A stretch of 64,000 nucleotides of DNA, from contig NZ_JTKH01000025.1 in assembly GCF_000827885.1 (NCBI RefSeq), forward strand, positions 62,001 through 126,000, in the 5' to 3' direction. The position numbers were made by a program, and so were the translations under genes. This DNA comes from Vibrio renipiscarius (GTDB taxonomy: Bacteria; Pseudomonadota; Gammaproteobacteria; Enterobacterales; Vibrionaceae). The notes beneath the pieces are model-generated. The model was not told where the DNA came from. It was given only the letters and a program-made list of their open reading frames with translations, and made no database searches. Shown piece by piece: positions 22,388 to 31,896 of the stretch. How positions within the stretch are numbered: the stretch's first letter is position 1; each line of letters begins with the position of its first letter.

Positions 22388-25222
22388 ATGAACGCTATCT
22401 ATAAACTTACAACTGTCGCAGCCTTATGCTTGGGGACTTTATATCCAGCATATGCAGCACAACCAGACATACTCGCACATTGGACCTTTAACGAAGGCTC
22501 TGGCAACACCGCACATGAAGAAATCTCTCACCGTAGGGTTCTTATTCATCACGTGTTTAATCAAGGTCGCTACACACCAAGCCAAGATCCCTATTGGCGT
22601 GAAAACGGTGTACATAACGGCGCTTTGCTCTTTGATGGTTACTCAAACTTTATTAAAGCGCCTGGTCTCGACGTCCAATCTTTAGAGTCTGGTTTCACAG
22701 TCTCTGCCTGGTTAGCTCCTAATGCTTATGAATGGGGGGATGGTAAAAAACTGTCAGCGGTATTAAGCCAAGCGTCAGACGACGGTCGAAAAGGTTTCAC
22801 GGTTGGAGTGTATCGGCATGGTACTTGGGGTATCACAATGGGCTTTGGCGATACTAAAGCGGATATTCTTGTTAAAAGTAAACGCCTTCCAAAAGACGTA
22901 TGGTCACATGTCGCTGTTAGTTATAACGCCGAAAAACACTGCGTCGAACTCTTCCTCAATGGAGAGAAAGTCTCAACAGCTAAGCTTGATGATAATGTGA
23001 CGTTTGTGGCAGCAGATACCGATTTGCAGTTAGGTCGACACACTCAAGGTTTGAGTATTGCGGGCATATTTAAATTCAATATGTTCAAGGGGTTGATGGA
23101 CGATGTTGCTGTTTTTGGGGAACCATTACATGAGATGCAAGTCAGCAAAATCTTTGAAATGGCAGGGACACCTCCGCAGTTATCTTACGAAGATGTTCGT
23201 ATCGATCCCGCAATTTATGCGCAAGATCGACACCGTCCACAATTTCACTTAGGGGCGGTTTCACATTGGATGAATGAGCCTCACGCACCGATTTATTACA
23301 ATGGTAAGTACCACTTGTTCTATCAGCACAACCCACATGGTCCATTTTGGCATCAAATTCACTGGGGTCACTGGGTAAGCGATGACATGGTTACGTGGAA
23401 AAATCTTCCAGTTGCCCTTGCTCCAGAAGCGGACAGTTTAACTCCCGATGGTGTTTGGTCCGGCAGTGCTACTTACGATAAGAATGGCGATCCTGTTCTG
23501 TTTTTTACGGCGGGCAATGACAGCAAGAAGCCAAATCAACGCACCGGCCTTGCGTTCCCTGTTGATACGAGTGACCCAGAGCTGAAAGATTGGCAGTACT
23601 ACAAGAAACCAGTAACGCTTCAAGAAGAAGGCGTGGGTGTGTTTGGTCAATTCCGTGACCCGTTTGTAGTTAAAGATCCAGAGAAGGAGCTTTGGTACCA
23701 GCTTGTTACGTCGGGTGTGCCTGGAGAGGGTGGCACAGCATTAGTATACACATCTACCGACCTCGTTAATTGGGAGCACCAAGGCAACCTATTTGAGGCT
23801 GACCATGATAAGTATCCATTCTTGGGCACTATCTGGGAACTGCCTGTGTTTATGCCACTTGGTAAAGACGAAAACGGCACCGAAAAATACGTGTTCTTGA
23901 TTAACCCACACGGTCATGGTGCTCAGGTTGACGTGTTCTACTGGATTGGCGAGTTTGACCGCGAGAACATCAAGTTTATCCCTGACAGTGAAGAGCCAAC
24001 CCTACTTGATTTTGGTGGTGGTCACTTTACCGGTCCAAGCGGTTTTGTCGATCCGAAAACGGGTAAGGCCACTCTGTTTACCATTGCACAGGGTATGAGA
24101 ACGCCACAATTTGATTTTGACTCGGGCTGGGCACATGGCGCGGGTATGCCACTTGAGCTAACGCTCGGTGACGACAACACCTTACGTATTGCACCATTAC
24201 AAGCGTTTGAGAAACTTCGTCAAACTGCAGCAGTGAAACTGACCGATGTGTCGGTAAATCATGTAAACCAAGCGTTGCGATCATTTACTGCTGATATGTA
24301 CGAGCTAGAGATGGTTATTGATTCGAAAGATGCGGCACGTTTTGGTCTAGAACTCCGCCGCAGCTCAGATGGCGAAGAGAAGACGGTGATGTATTACGAC
24401 ACAAAAGAACAGTCGCTAAACATGGACCGCAGTCAAACATCACTTGATCCAGATGTTCGTTCATTTGGCCTGCAGAAGGGGGTGGTCCCACTTGAGGATG
24501 GCAAATTGTCACTTCGCCTATTTGTCGACCGTTCGTTAATTGAAGCATATGTTAACGAGCGCAATAGCTTGACGACACGAGCGTACCCCCTGCGCTCAGA
24601 CTCAACAGGGATCAAGATGTTTTCTGATGGTGATATTAAGGTCGAAAGCCTCACGATATGGCCCATGGCCGCCGCATCGGGAGAAACTAAACCTGCTTGG
24701 TACCCAGACAATTTTGATGCCACTAAAAACTACGAAAGTGGTTTAACCAATCACGATTTCGCGACGTGCGACCTGACAGGTTGGACGGTGTTAGAAGGCG
24801 ATGCGTTTACGGATGAAGCGGTAACCAAGGAAAACAAATTCTGGGGCAACATCTTCTTTAACCCATCTACCCGTATTCCTGGCGAGTGTCATTTCTTCGG
24901 CCACAAAGCCGGAGGTGATGAAAGTACAGGCGTTATGAAAAGCGAAGACTTTATCTTAGGTGGAAATGGTCAAATTAACTTCCTGTTAGCTGGCGGCGAA
25001 GACATCGAAAAACTCTACATCACACTGGTGAGAAAGTCAGATGGTAAAGAGCTCATTAAAGCAACCGGCATCGACTATGAAGAGTATCAACGAGTGTTCT
25101 GGGATGCATCGGAATATGTCGGTGAGAAGCTTTACCTCAAAGTCGTAGACAATCATACCGGTGGTTGGGGTCACATCAACCTAGATGATATCCATGTACC
25201 TATAGCAACGAAATCAAAATAA
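22388..25222 (+). CDS. Large secreted GH32 fructanase with LamG and C-terminal modules
   Basis: 944 residues. Signal peptide MNAIYKLTTVAALCLGTLYPAYA. Residues about 28-260 form a LamG/concanavalin-like domain (ILAHWTFNEGSGN, FTVSAWLAP, FKGLMDDVAVFGEPLH). The GH32 propeller begins near 280. The nucleophile motif reads WMNEPHAPIYYNG, with Glu297 in place of the usual Asp of WMNDPNG; RDP (Asp424) and the acid/base region IWELP (Glu484) are in place. The GH32 beta-sandwich runs to about 760. A last module (about 775-944) ends DNHTGGWGHINLDDIHV and is shared with the lipoprotein at 26354. It probably breaks levan or inulin outside the cell; endo or exo action is not clear. Confidence 0.9.
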   Translation: MNAIYKLTTVAALCLGTLYPAYAAQPDILAHWTFNEGSGNTAHEEISHRRVLIHHVFNQGRYTPSQDPYWRENGVHNGALLFDGYSNFIKAPGLDVQSLESGFTVSAWLAPNAYEWGDGKKLSAVLSQASDDGRKGFTVGVYRHGTWGITMGFGDTKADILVKSKRLPKDVWSHVAVSYNAEKHCVELFLNGEKVSTAKLDDNVTFVAADTDLQLGRHTQGLSIAGIFKFNMFKGLMDDVAVFGEPLHEMQVSKIFEMAGTPPQLSYEDVRIDPAIYAQDRHRPQFHLGAVSHWMNEPHAPIYYNGKYHLFYQHNPHGPFWHQIHWGHWVSDDMVTWKNLPVALAPEADSLTPDGVWSGSATYDKNGDPVLFFTAGNDSKKPNQRTGLAFPVDTSDPELKDWQYYKKPVTLQEEGVGVFGQFRDPFVVKDPEKELWYQLVTSGVPGEGGTALVYTSTDLVNWEHQGNLFEADHDKYPFLGTIWELPVFMPLGKDENGTEKYVFLINPHGHGAQVDVFYWIGEFDRENIKFIPDSEEPTLLDFGGGHFTGPSGFVDPKTGKATLFTIAQGMRTPQFDFDSGWAHGAGMPLELTLGDDNTLRIAPLQAFEKLRQTAAVKLTDVSVNHVNQALRSFTADMYELEMVIDSKDAARFGLELRRSSDGEEKTVMYYDTKEQSLNMDRSQTSLDPDVRSFGLQKGVVPLEDGKLSLRLFVDRSLIEAYVNERNSLTTRAYPLRSDSTGIKMFSDGDIKVESLTIWPMAAASGETKPAWYPDNFDATKNYESGLTNHDFATCDLTGWTVLEGDAFTDEAVTKENKFWGNIFFNPSTRIPGECHFFGHKAGGDESTGVMKSEDFILGGNGQINFLLAGGEDIEKLYITLVRKSDGKELIKATGIDYEEYQRVFWDASEYVGEKLYLKVVDNHTGGWGHINLDDIHVPIATKSK

Positions 25223-25239
25223 AAACAGTGGTAAAACAA

Positions 25240-26343
25240 ATGAAAAAACAACTAATTATACCTAGCCTGCTGGCGCTATGTGTCAGTCAGGCGGCTTGGT
25301 CGAGTAATCATACCAGCCCGAACGGAGGCGGTAAGACTGGGATACAACCGCATCACCTTTCTATTCTCGAAAACGCTACCTTGCTGGAGGAAAATCAAGA
25401 GTACGACGACCTTGAAGTTGAGGTTACTTATCATCAGCCCGCAAGATCAACTATTCACGGCAATTACGCTACTAAGATCGAGACTGAAATTGAATATAAC
25501 GATGAAGGTGATGCGACCTGGTCAAAAGTAAAGTATGTCCTTGGTGAGGGGACCGTTCGTCCAGAGTCCTGGGGGAATTGGTTCATGTTTTATCATGTGG
25601 CTCGCGAAGATTTTTATCAAGGGAAGCCTTATAGCGAGCAGTTTGAGAATGGTGAAATTGGTAACTCGATCATGGAATTGCAGCCTCATTATGTTGAAGG
25701 AACAGAGTGGGGTCATTGGGGCATCAACGTAGGCATTACTCATGAGAGCTTGTCTGGCGGTCTGTTTAAACCACGAGTTCGCCCATTTGGTAGCTATAGA
25801 ATTACCGACAACGTTGAAGTGTTTACTTCATGGATGTTTTTCAAAGAGATGTTCTACAAAGAAGGTAATACTGACAAAAACATCTTAGAAACAGATTCGG
25901 CACTGATTTATCACTTTGACGGCGGTAATGTGGCGCTTGGCTACTTTGCTAAATTTGGTCAAAATATCGATGATGATCATTCTCGTATATATGATGATGG
26001 CAGCAAACATGAGCAATTTGGAAAGTTTTCTGAGCTGATCTGGAAGCCTCGAGTACATTACCGTTTTGATAATGGGCTAGGTGTAACGCTGTACGGTGAA
26101 ATTGGTAAATACGAAGATAAAACAACTGAGCTCGCATCAGGGCAAACTTATGACCTTTACGAAGAATGGTTCCGCAAGTATGGGGTATTCATGGATTATC
26201 CAATCAATGACAATATCATTCTCTTTGGCGAAGCAAACTACCGTGAAGGACGTGTCAAAGAGACGTACGCCAATACTAATTTTTATGAAACGCGCGACCG
26301 TACCCATAACTTTGCGATGATTGGCGTTAACTTCCTGTTCTAA
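25240..26343 (+). CDS. OmpG-like outer membrane porin
   Basis: About 367 residues from ATG 25240 (an in-frame GTG at 25228 is an alternative). Signal peptide MKKQLIIPSLLALCVSQAAWS. The mature protein has alternating amphipathic strands, many Tyr/Trp, and ends FAMIGVNFLF with a terminal Phe typical of beta-barrels. Strand composition and length resemble monomeric OmpG-type porins, which pass oligosaccharides. It lies between the secreted GH32 and the lipoprotein gene, with gaps of 17 and 10 nt, so all three are co-transcribed. Role inferred: uptake of fructo-oligosaccharides through the outer membrane. Confidence 0.78.
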   Translation: MKKQLIIPSLLALCVSQAAWSSNHTSPNGGGKTGIQPHHLSILENATLLEENQEYDDLEVEVTYHQPARSTIHGNYATKIETEIEYNDEGDATWSKVKYVLGEGTVRPESWGNWFMFYHVAREDFYQGKPYSEQFENGEIGNSIMELQPHYVEGTEWGHWGINVGITHESLSGGLFKPRVRPFGSYRITDNVEVFTSWMFFKEMFYKEGNTDKNILETDSALIYHFDGGNVALGYFAKFGQNIDDDHSRIYDDGSKHEQFGKFSELIWKPRVHYRFDNGLGVTLYGEIGKYEDKTTELASGQTYDLYEEWFRKYGVFMDYPINDNIILFGEANYREGRVKETYANTNFYETRDRTHNFAMIGVNFLF

Positions 26344-26353
26344 GAGGGGCTCT

Positions 26354-27559
26354 ATGAAACTGACTAAATTTGCATTGGCGCCTCTTGCGGCTGCTGTTCT
26401 TCTTGCTGGCTGTGATCAAGAGTGGCCAGATCTTGATAATCCAGGTATTCCTCCTGTGATCCCTGTTGGAGAGCAGGTTGCAAGCTTTGATGACTCCACA
26501 GTAACTGGCGACTGTGAGAATACAACTAGCTGCTGGGCGGGTTGGAATGTTATCCAGAGCGCCAATGTTGATGATGATGCATTTTTGTTCGGGACGGCAA
26601 AAACACTAGTCAATACACCTACTGGTGGCTGGGAAAGTGCAAAAATTGGTAATTGGGAAGACAAGTACAACGGCACCAGCCTTATCCAAACCATTGGCCA
26701 AACCGAAGACCGCATCACAGACGCACTGACGGGCGAGCTAGTTTCCCCGCCAATTCTGATTGAAAACAACTATCTGCAATTGCAAGTGGCAGGTGGTAAC
26801 TACTCTATCCTAGCAAAAGAGGGTATGACCGGCGTTCTGGTTGAAATACTACCTATTGGCGCTTCAGCGACTTCTCTGCTCTCTGAGCCTGCGGAAGTGA
26901 TTGGCTGGGCATCGGGTGAGAACTCTAACAACTTCGCATGGAAGGCGTTTGATGTATCTGCGTTTAACGATGGCACTCGCTACGCTCGTATCCGTGTTAT
27001 CGATGCAAACACTAGTGGTTGGGGACAAACTATCATCGATAACGTCTATCGCTCTGACGAGCTAGTACGAGAAGTCGAAGTTATCGATAAGAAGATGATT
27101 GGCAGCTTCGACCTCGCCCCAGTCAGCCACACGGCTCCGGGTTGGACCTCAACCTTCACAGCAAATGTCGTTGGTAATACTGAAGGTAGCCCACAGATGA
27201 TTGGTCAAGCGGTTAACACCTGCATAGCCGGAGCTTGTGATGCTACCACAGGTACACTGACCAGTGATGCATTCGAGATCGAGCAAGACTTTATCAACTT
27301 CGCGATTATCGGAGGGGGGAATGATGGGCAACAAGTGTTTGTAAAGCTCAGCGTAGATTTGGATGGCAATGGCGCATTCACAGAGCAGCGCTCAGAAAGT
27401 CCGAATACCTGTGGAGCATGGTCAGAACCTGTATGGGTAAGTTGGCCTGTTTCTGAATTTAAAGGTAAAAAGGCTCAATTTGAGATCATTGATAACGAAA
27501 CAAACGGCTGCGGATTTATCGCTGTAGATCAAATACATCAATCTGGAGTCACTCAATAA
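26354..27559 (+). CDS. Surface lipoprotein with two fructan-binding-like modules
   Basis: 401 residues from ATG 26354 (GAGGGGC ribosome site). Lipoprotein signal MKLTKFALAPLAAAVLLAGC with lipid-carrying Cys. Asp/Glu at the next positions (CDQEW) leaves outer membrane sorting uncertain. The mature protein holds two repeats: module 1 (about 35-235) ends ANTSGWGQTIIDNVY and module 2 (about 245-400) ends NETNGCGFIAVDQIH. Both resemble the C-terminal module of the secreted GH32 (NHTGGWGHINLDDIH). Several Cys pairs are present. No catalytic residues are visible. It probably binds fructan at the cell surface, a job done by SusD/SusE-like proteins in Bacteroidetes; that is inference. Confidence 0.72.
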   Translation: MKLTKFALAPLAAAVLLAGCDQEWPDLDNPGIPPVIPVGEQVASFDDSTVTGDCENTTSCWAGWNVIQSANVDDDAFLFGTAKTLVNTPTGGWESAKIGNWEDKYNGTSLIQTIGQTEDRITDALTGELVSPPILIENNYLQLQVAGGNYSILAKEGMTGVLVEILPIGASATSLLSEPAEVIGWASGENSNNFAWKAFDVSAFNDGTRYARIRVIDANTSGWGQTIIDNVYRSDELVREVEVIDKKMIGSFDLAPVSHTAPGWTSTFTANVVGNTEGSPQMIGQAVNTCIAGACDATTGTLTSDAFEIEQDFINFAIIGGGNDGQQVFVKLSVDLDGNGAFTEQRSESPNTCGAWSEPVWVSWPVSEFKGKKAQFEIIDNETNGCGFIAVDQIHQSGVTQ

Positions 27560-27579
27560 TTTAGATATAAACAATTTAG

Positions 27580-27612
27580 AAGGCGTGCTGTCTAGGGACC
27601 ACGCCTTTATTT
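27580..27612 (+). terminator. Terminator/attenuator before fructokinase
   Basis: 8-bp stem AAGGCGTG / CACGCCTT (27580-27587, 27600-27607) followed by TATTTAGTTT. It sits between the lipoprotein and fructokinase genes, giving partial separation of the two. Confidence 0.65.
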
Positions 27613-27631
27613 AGTTTATCGGGAGAGTAAT

Positions 27632-28552
27632 ATGAATAAAGTATGGGTAACAGGTGATGCGGTCGTCGATCTCATTCCACACAAGGGTGGTCAGAGCTAT
27701 CTGAAATGCCCTGGAGGCGCACCAGCCAACGTAGCCGTTGGTATTGCACGCTTGGGCGGAGATACCAGCTTTGTCGGTAACGTGGGTAATGACCCTTTTG
27801 GGCGCTTTATTGCACAAATATTAGAAGCTGAGTGCGTGGAAACCAAGTTCTTAGCATTCAATGAAGCCTATCGCACCTCAACGGTTGTCGTTGATCTTGA
27901 CCACGAGGGTGAGCGCACCTTTACCTTTATGGTAACCCCAAGCGCCGACCAGTTCTTTGATGCGGCAGACAAGCCAGACTTTGCTGAAAACCAGTGGTTG
28001 CATAGCTGCTCAATTGCCCTAGCAAATGATCCTTCACGCACAGCCACTTTTAATATGATGACTCGCCTAAAGAGCCAAGGCGGTTACATCAGCTTTGACC
28101 CTAACTTACGTGAACAAGTTTGGAACAGTGTTGAAGAGATGGTTGAAAACGTAAGTAAAGCAGTTGAACTGGCTGATATTGTTAAATTTTCAGAAGAAGA
28201 ATTACTTCTGCTTTCAGGCAAAAATAGCGTTGATGAAGCACTAGCAACCCCTGGCTGGGAAGATAAAGCTATTATAATCACACTAGGATCTAAAGGTGCA
28301 CTGGTACAATACCAAGGAACACAAACCATAGTGCCTTCAAAAGCGGTCACAAAGGTCGTTGACACTACAGGTGCTGGCGATGCGTTTGTCGCTGGGCTTC
28401 TTGCTCTGCTTTCTCGTCATAGCGAGTGGAAGAATCAAGAAACCATCATTGCCGCAGTAAAATGTGGTAATAAATGCGGTGCTTTAGCCGTAACTAAAAA
28501 AGGTGCAATGACTGCTTTGCCTACACCAGAAAGTCTTGATGTACTGAGCTAA
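27632..28552 (+). CDS. Fructokinase (PfkB family)
   Basis: 306 residues, the usual ScrK length. PfkB signature 1 in LKCPGGAPANVAVGIARLGG near residues 24-43 and signature 2 in VVDTTGAGDAFVAGLLALL near 245-263, where the Asp of GAGD is the catalytic base. GGGAGAG ribosome site precedes ATG 27632. It phosphorylates the free fructose released by the cytoplasmic GH32 to fructose 6-phosphate, linking the fructan locus to glycolysis. It is the last gene of the plus-strand operon before a terminator. Confidence 0.92.
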   Translation: MNKVWVTGDAVVDLIPHKGGQSYLKCPGGAPANVAVGIARLGGDTSFVGNVGNDPFGRFIAQILEAECVETKFLAFNEAYRTSTVVVDLDHEGERTFTFMVTPSADQFFDAADKPDFAENQWLHSCSIALANDPSRTATFNMMTRLKSQGGYISFDPNLREQVWNSVEEMVENVSKAVELADIVKFSEEELLLLSGKNSVDEALATPGWEDKAIIITLGSKGALVQYQGTQTIVPSKAVTKVVDTTGAGDAFVAGLLALLSRHSEWKNQETIIAAVKCGNKCGALAVTKKGAMTALPTPESLDVLS

Positions 28553-28567
28553 AACCTATCTCATTAT

Positions 28568-28598
28568 GGGCTGATGGCTTTTCCGTTCAGCCCAATTT
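28568..28598 (+). terminator. Terminator after fructokinase
   Basis: 7-bp stem GGGCTGA / TCAGCCC with a 12-nt loop, followed by AATTTTC. Closes the fructan operon. Confidence 0.75.
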
Positions 28599-28914
28599 TC
28601 TCAGAATCCCCATCTTTACAAACTGGGCGTCATTTAGAACCATATTCTACTTATGAGGTAACAGTTCCGTCGATTTTATATGGCATCTTTTAAGGGAAAG
28701 AGAAAGGTTAATTACCCCGATCACTTAGTTTAAGTACCTCGAAGTATATGGGCTTTGTCAAAGGACAGACAGCGATTAGATTTCCGTATTTAAAAACGCA
28801 AAAGCTTTGGGGTTCGATAATTAACAGAGCACCTCTTTTAGTGGGCATTTACCTAGTTTCGTAGTTTTAGCTCGATGAATCGGGCTCCTGGGGTACAATG
28901 TAGATCGTTTAGGA
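28599..28914. other. Gene-free spacer between fructan operon and recombinase module
   Basis: I see no coding frame with a start and ribosome site, no tRNA and no clear attachment repeat in this 316-bp stretch. It probably contains the left junction of the accessory segment, but I could not find a matching sequence at the other side. Confidence 0.4.
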
Positions 28915-31896
28915 TTAAACAATTGACATCATAATCCCCATCATATGGAACAAATACATCAGGGTTGGTGAGGATCTTTTTTGCTTTTCCGTCTTTCCTG
29001 TATGTTTATGGTGCGGGTCAATCAGCTCTAGCCGAACGGCGCCATAACTTTTCTTGCTTCGTCCTGTTTGCTTGCGCTCAACAACTTGCTTGATGCCTTT
29101 TAGGCTGAGTGCCCATTCGTCCTTTTGAGTACTTGCATTCATGAAGTGTGTCATCGCGCGCCAATGGGATTTAGGGATAAATAGCCAGCTGGTTTTGATG
29201 AACGATTGTAATTCTTGCGGCGAATTGAAGTAGATCCCTGAACGAGAGACGCTGCTATGGTGCAGCACATAATTAATGATCTGTTTAAAGGCATCGCGAT
29301 TGGCCGGGTAGTGTTGCTTTATACTGGCTATGTATTGGTTAAGTAATACGATTTCTTGTTCGCTTTTTAGCTTTGCAGGCAACAGCTTATCTGAGCGAGC
29401 ATGACTAAAATGTCGTGAGGTTACTTTCCCTGCGTTAGTGACGGTTAGTGCTTTAATTGCCTTTGCTCTGGCGATCCAATCGCTCAGGGTTTGCTCTTTA
29501 ATTCTTAGCCTGTTACAGATGTCCTCGTGTTGAAATCCTTGCTCGTATAGCGATATTGCTTGGTAGCAGATGGGGATGGATAGAATTTCTGTACTTGGAT
29601 GATAAGAATATGTCACAGGATCACATCCATCGACTATGGGATTACTCAGTACTTTTACCTGTAATTTTCGTGACAAGTAGTCAAGTGATTCCTGTTTACC
29701 TTCAACATGTTTTTGCAGACGAATGTTCGCACGTGAATTGATCCCAAGGCGCACGGTTTGTGCTTTGGTGAGGTTGAAATTGGCATTGAGCAATTTCCTT
29801 GCAACAATCCAATCTGAAAAGTGGAAATAGTGTTGAAATGTCATTGCTGCTGACTCATGCCCAGCGAATGCGGCAATTTGATCGTAACCATTCCTTAGCG
29901 ATCGCCCGAACACGAGATGTTTGATCTTATGTATTTGGTTTATTGGATAAGCGGTAAGCGAAGGAAACTCTGTTACATCGTCACCTAACTCGAGTAGTAA
30001 TTGCATTCTGCTCAGGCAACTGTGTCTTAGGTGATGAAAGACGAGGTAATCCAAACCAGATAGTGATTTTAATAGCCCCCCAACCAGCGCCGAAATCTGC
30101 AGCGATGTAATCGGCAGTTTCAGTTCAGAGCCTATCGTAAAAAAAGGATAGTTCGCGTGCTCTTCGGTTTGTTCGAGTTTGAGTCTATAAAATTGTTCGA
30201 CTATCTCAGTTTCATCCTCGAGCAGTAATGGAAAAAAGGGGACTTTTCGTAAGCTACTAGCGGTCTTATTGCTACCATATTGGCTTTCTCGGATCTGTAG
30301 CCAACCTACCGTCGATTTCTCAATATCTTTGATACGCAATTTTCTTAGTTCACTTAACCTCAACCCACATCGATACGATGTAATACATAACGCCATTAGA
30401 CACAGTTTATCGGCGTCATTTAAATCTGTGATGCGGTCAATTGCATTCATGAGCGCGCAAAATAGCCCTTCGTCAACAAAACCAGCTCGAGTATGCGATT
30501 GTGTGGGATCGGCGTGGAGGTATTGGCTAGATACTTTGGCGTATTGAAAGTGGGTAACCGCAAATTGATGTACATCTTTAAGTCGGGACGCGAAGTAGCG
30601 CTGTGCTTTTGCACTCGCTTGCCCTTCAATCGCCTCTATGTACAACGATTCCAGGTTTTCACTACTCAGTTGGTGCAGAGGGTATTTTGCGCTGAGGTAT
30701 AACCAATTTCGCGATAGGTTTGCGTGATATGAGCGTACGGAGTTGACAGCACACGATTTCAACTTATGCCGATACCAACTGACGAGAACCAAAGTGTCGG
30801 TTTGTTTCTGAGCTTCTAACGCTAGAATGAGTCTATTTAACCTGTCGGAAACAATGGTTTTTGAAAGCTCTTTGACGCCCGTTTTTTTGAAGCATGCTTT
30901 GATGGCTGGGTATGCTTCCATTTGGGGGTAGTTTGGCAGTGGTGATCTGATCGACTTCGCAGTGGTGACCGGAAAATATGAAAGGGAAGTGTTGAGTCGA
31001 GTGACTGTCGGGCGATGTAACCGAGCTAAGTTATCCAGTGGAAGGCTATAGGATTTATTGTGGCCTATTTGATATTCCACGAGTGCTTGGCTTAACTCAA
31101 CGCCATCATGTTGTTCACAGGTATAAGCCGCGGCGGAGCAAAATTGAGCTGAGGTCATCGTGTTTAATGGCCCCGCAAGAAGATACATGAGTGCATTCCA
31201 ATCTTTGGGCGGAGGATTGCCTTCAACGCCTTGCCATTTTTTCCAATGACGGATCAAGCCGAGTGTGACAGGGTGTAAGTAGCAGCAAAACTGAGTGATG
31301 GCGGCCTCACTATCAGTGACATTGGTGTTATAAGCCGGGTTGTCGATCGTGATCGTCATAAACGGCTGTTCATTCCATGTTTGTAGCCTTAGGGGAGTGG
31401 TGAATAACCGGTCGCTAAATGCTTTCACGATCTCTGGTACGCAATGCCCGCTGTGGAAAATAAAAGAGAGTAATAAGTCTCTATGGGCCATGTCACGGCT
31501 GTGTGGGGGCTCGAGATTAATCAGCTGCTTGTGCCACTGCTTATAGAGGGTGTTAACCTGCCAAGCGCGCTTAAGCCAAGTGAGTGTTCTGAGTTGAGCT
31601 ATCGGCTTATTGGTGACGATGTGAGAAGGCGGTTGTATACCCCACTGATATTGTTCATTGTAATTACGGACAGTAGTCACCCCTTGATTGAATGCCCGTC
31701 GGTAATCTCCCAACCCACCAAAAACCAACCCAATGTCGTTTAGATACACCTGCCACTTTTTGATAAAGGCAGCACTGCTTGGAACGACCGAGGGATTTGG
31801 AAAGGATTTTTCAAAGAGTTGTCTAGCCTTGTTTTTTACATTTTCGATATGTTTATCGCGGCTTTCTTTACGGGCCTGTACACCTATTTTTCCCAT
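28915..31896 (-). CDS. Giant tyrosine recombinase / integrase (993 residues)
   Basis: 993 residues, two to three times a normal integrase. The catalytic core lies in the middle: Arg in YRCGLRLSELRKLR near 514, HLRH in VFHHLRHSCLSRM near 622, and AAFAGHESAAMTFQHYFHF with the likely nucleophile Tyr near 690. The first 470 residues are an unfamiliar N-terminal region (GDYRRAFNQGVTTVRNY near 62-78). After the core, a helix-turn-helix-like stretch ICNRLRIKEQTLSDWIARA near 815 and a basic tail follow. Its start overlaps the end of the split recombinase gene by 13 bp, so the two were once translationally coupled. It resembles the large partner of paired-recombinase elements (Tn554 TnpB-like logic). 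It is not IntI. Confidence 0.8.
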   Translation of the reverse strand: MGKIGVQARKESRDKHIENVKNKARQLFEKSFPNPSVVPSSAAFIKKWQVYLNDIGLVFGGLGDYRRAFNQGVTTVRNYNEQYQWGIQPPSHIVTNKPIAQLRTLTWLKRAWQVNTLYKQWHKQLINLEPPHSRDMAHRDLLLSFIFHSGHCVPEIVKAFSDRLFTTPLRLQTWNEQPFMTITIDNPAYNTNVTDSEAAITQFCCYLHPVTLGLIRHWKKWQGVEGNPPPKDWNALMYLLAGPLNTMTSAQFCSAAAYTCEQHDGVELSQALVEYQIGHNKSYSLPLDNLARLHRPTVTRLNTSLSYFPVTTAKSIRSPLPNYPQMEAYPAIKACFKKTGVKELSKTIVSDRLNRLILALEAQKQTDTLVLVSWYRHKLKSCAVNSVRSYHANLSRNWLYLSAKYPLHQLSSENLESLYIEAIEGQASAKAQRYFASRLKDVHQFAVTHFQYAKVSSQYLHADPTQSHTRAGFVDEGLFCALMNAIDRITDLNDADKLCLMALCITSYRCGLRLSELRKLRIKDIEKSTVGWLQIRESQYGSNKTASSLRKVPFFPLLLEDETEIVEQFYRLKLEQTEEHANYPFFTIGSELKLPITSLQISALVGGLLKSLSGLDYLVFHHLRHSCLSRMQLLLELGDDVTEFPSLTAYPINQIHKIKHLVFGRSLRNGYDQIAAFAGHESAAMTFQHYFHFSDWIVARKLLNANFNLTKAQTVRLGINSRANIRLQKHVEGKQESLDYLSRKLQVKVLSNPIVDGCDPVTYSYHPSTEILSIPICYQAISLYEQGFQHEDICNRLRIKEQTLSDWIARAKAIKALTVTNAGKVTSRHFSHARSDKLLPAKLKSEQEIVLLNQYIASIKQHYPANRDAFKQIINYVLHHSSVSRSGIYFNSPQELQSFIKTSWLFIPKSHWRAMTHFMNASTQKDEWALSLKGIKQVVERKQTGRSKKSYGAVRLELIDPHHKHTGKTEKQKRSSPTLMYLFHMMGIMMSIV

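Noticed and set aside
28915..31896. The large tyrosine recombinase as integron integrase IntI
   Set aside because: IntI proteins are about 320-340 residues with a distinctive insert near the HxxR motif; this one is 993 residues and lies on the far side of a partner recombinase. The array therefore lacks IntI in this window.
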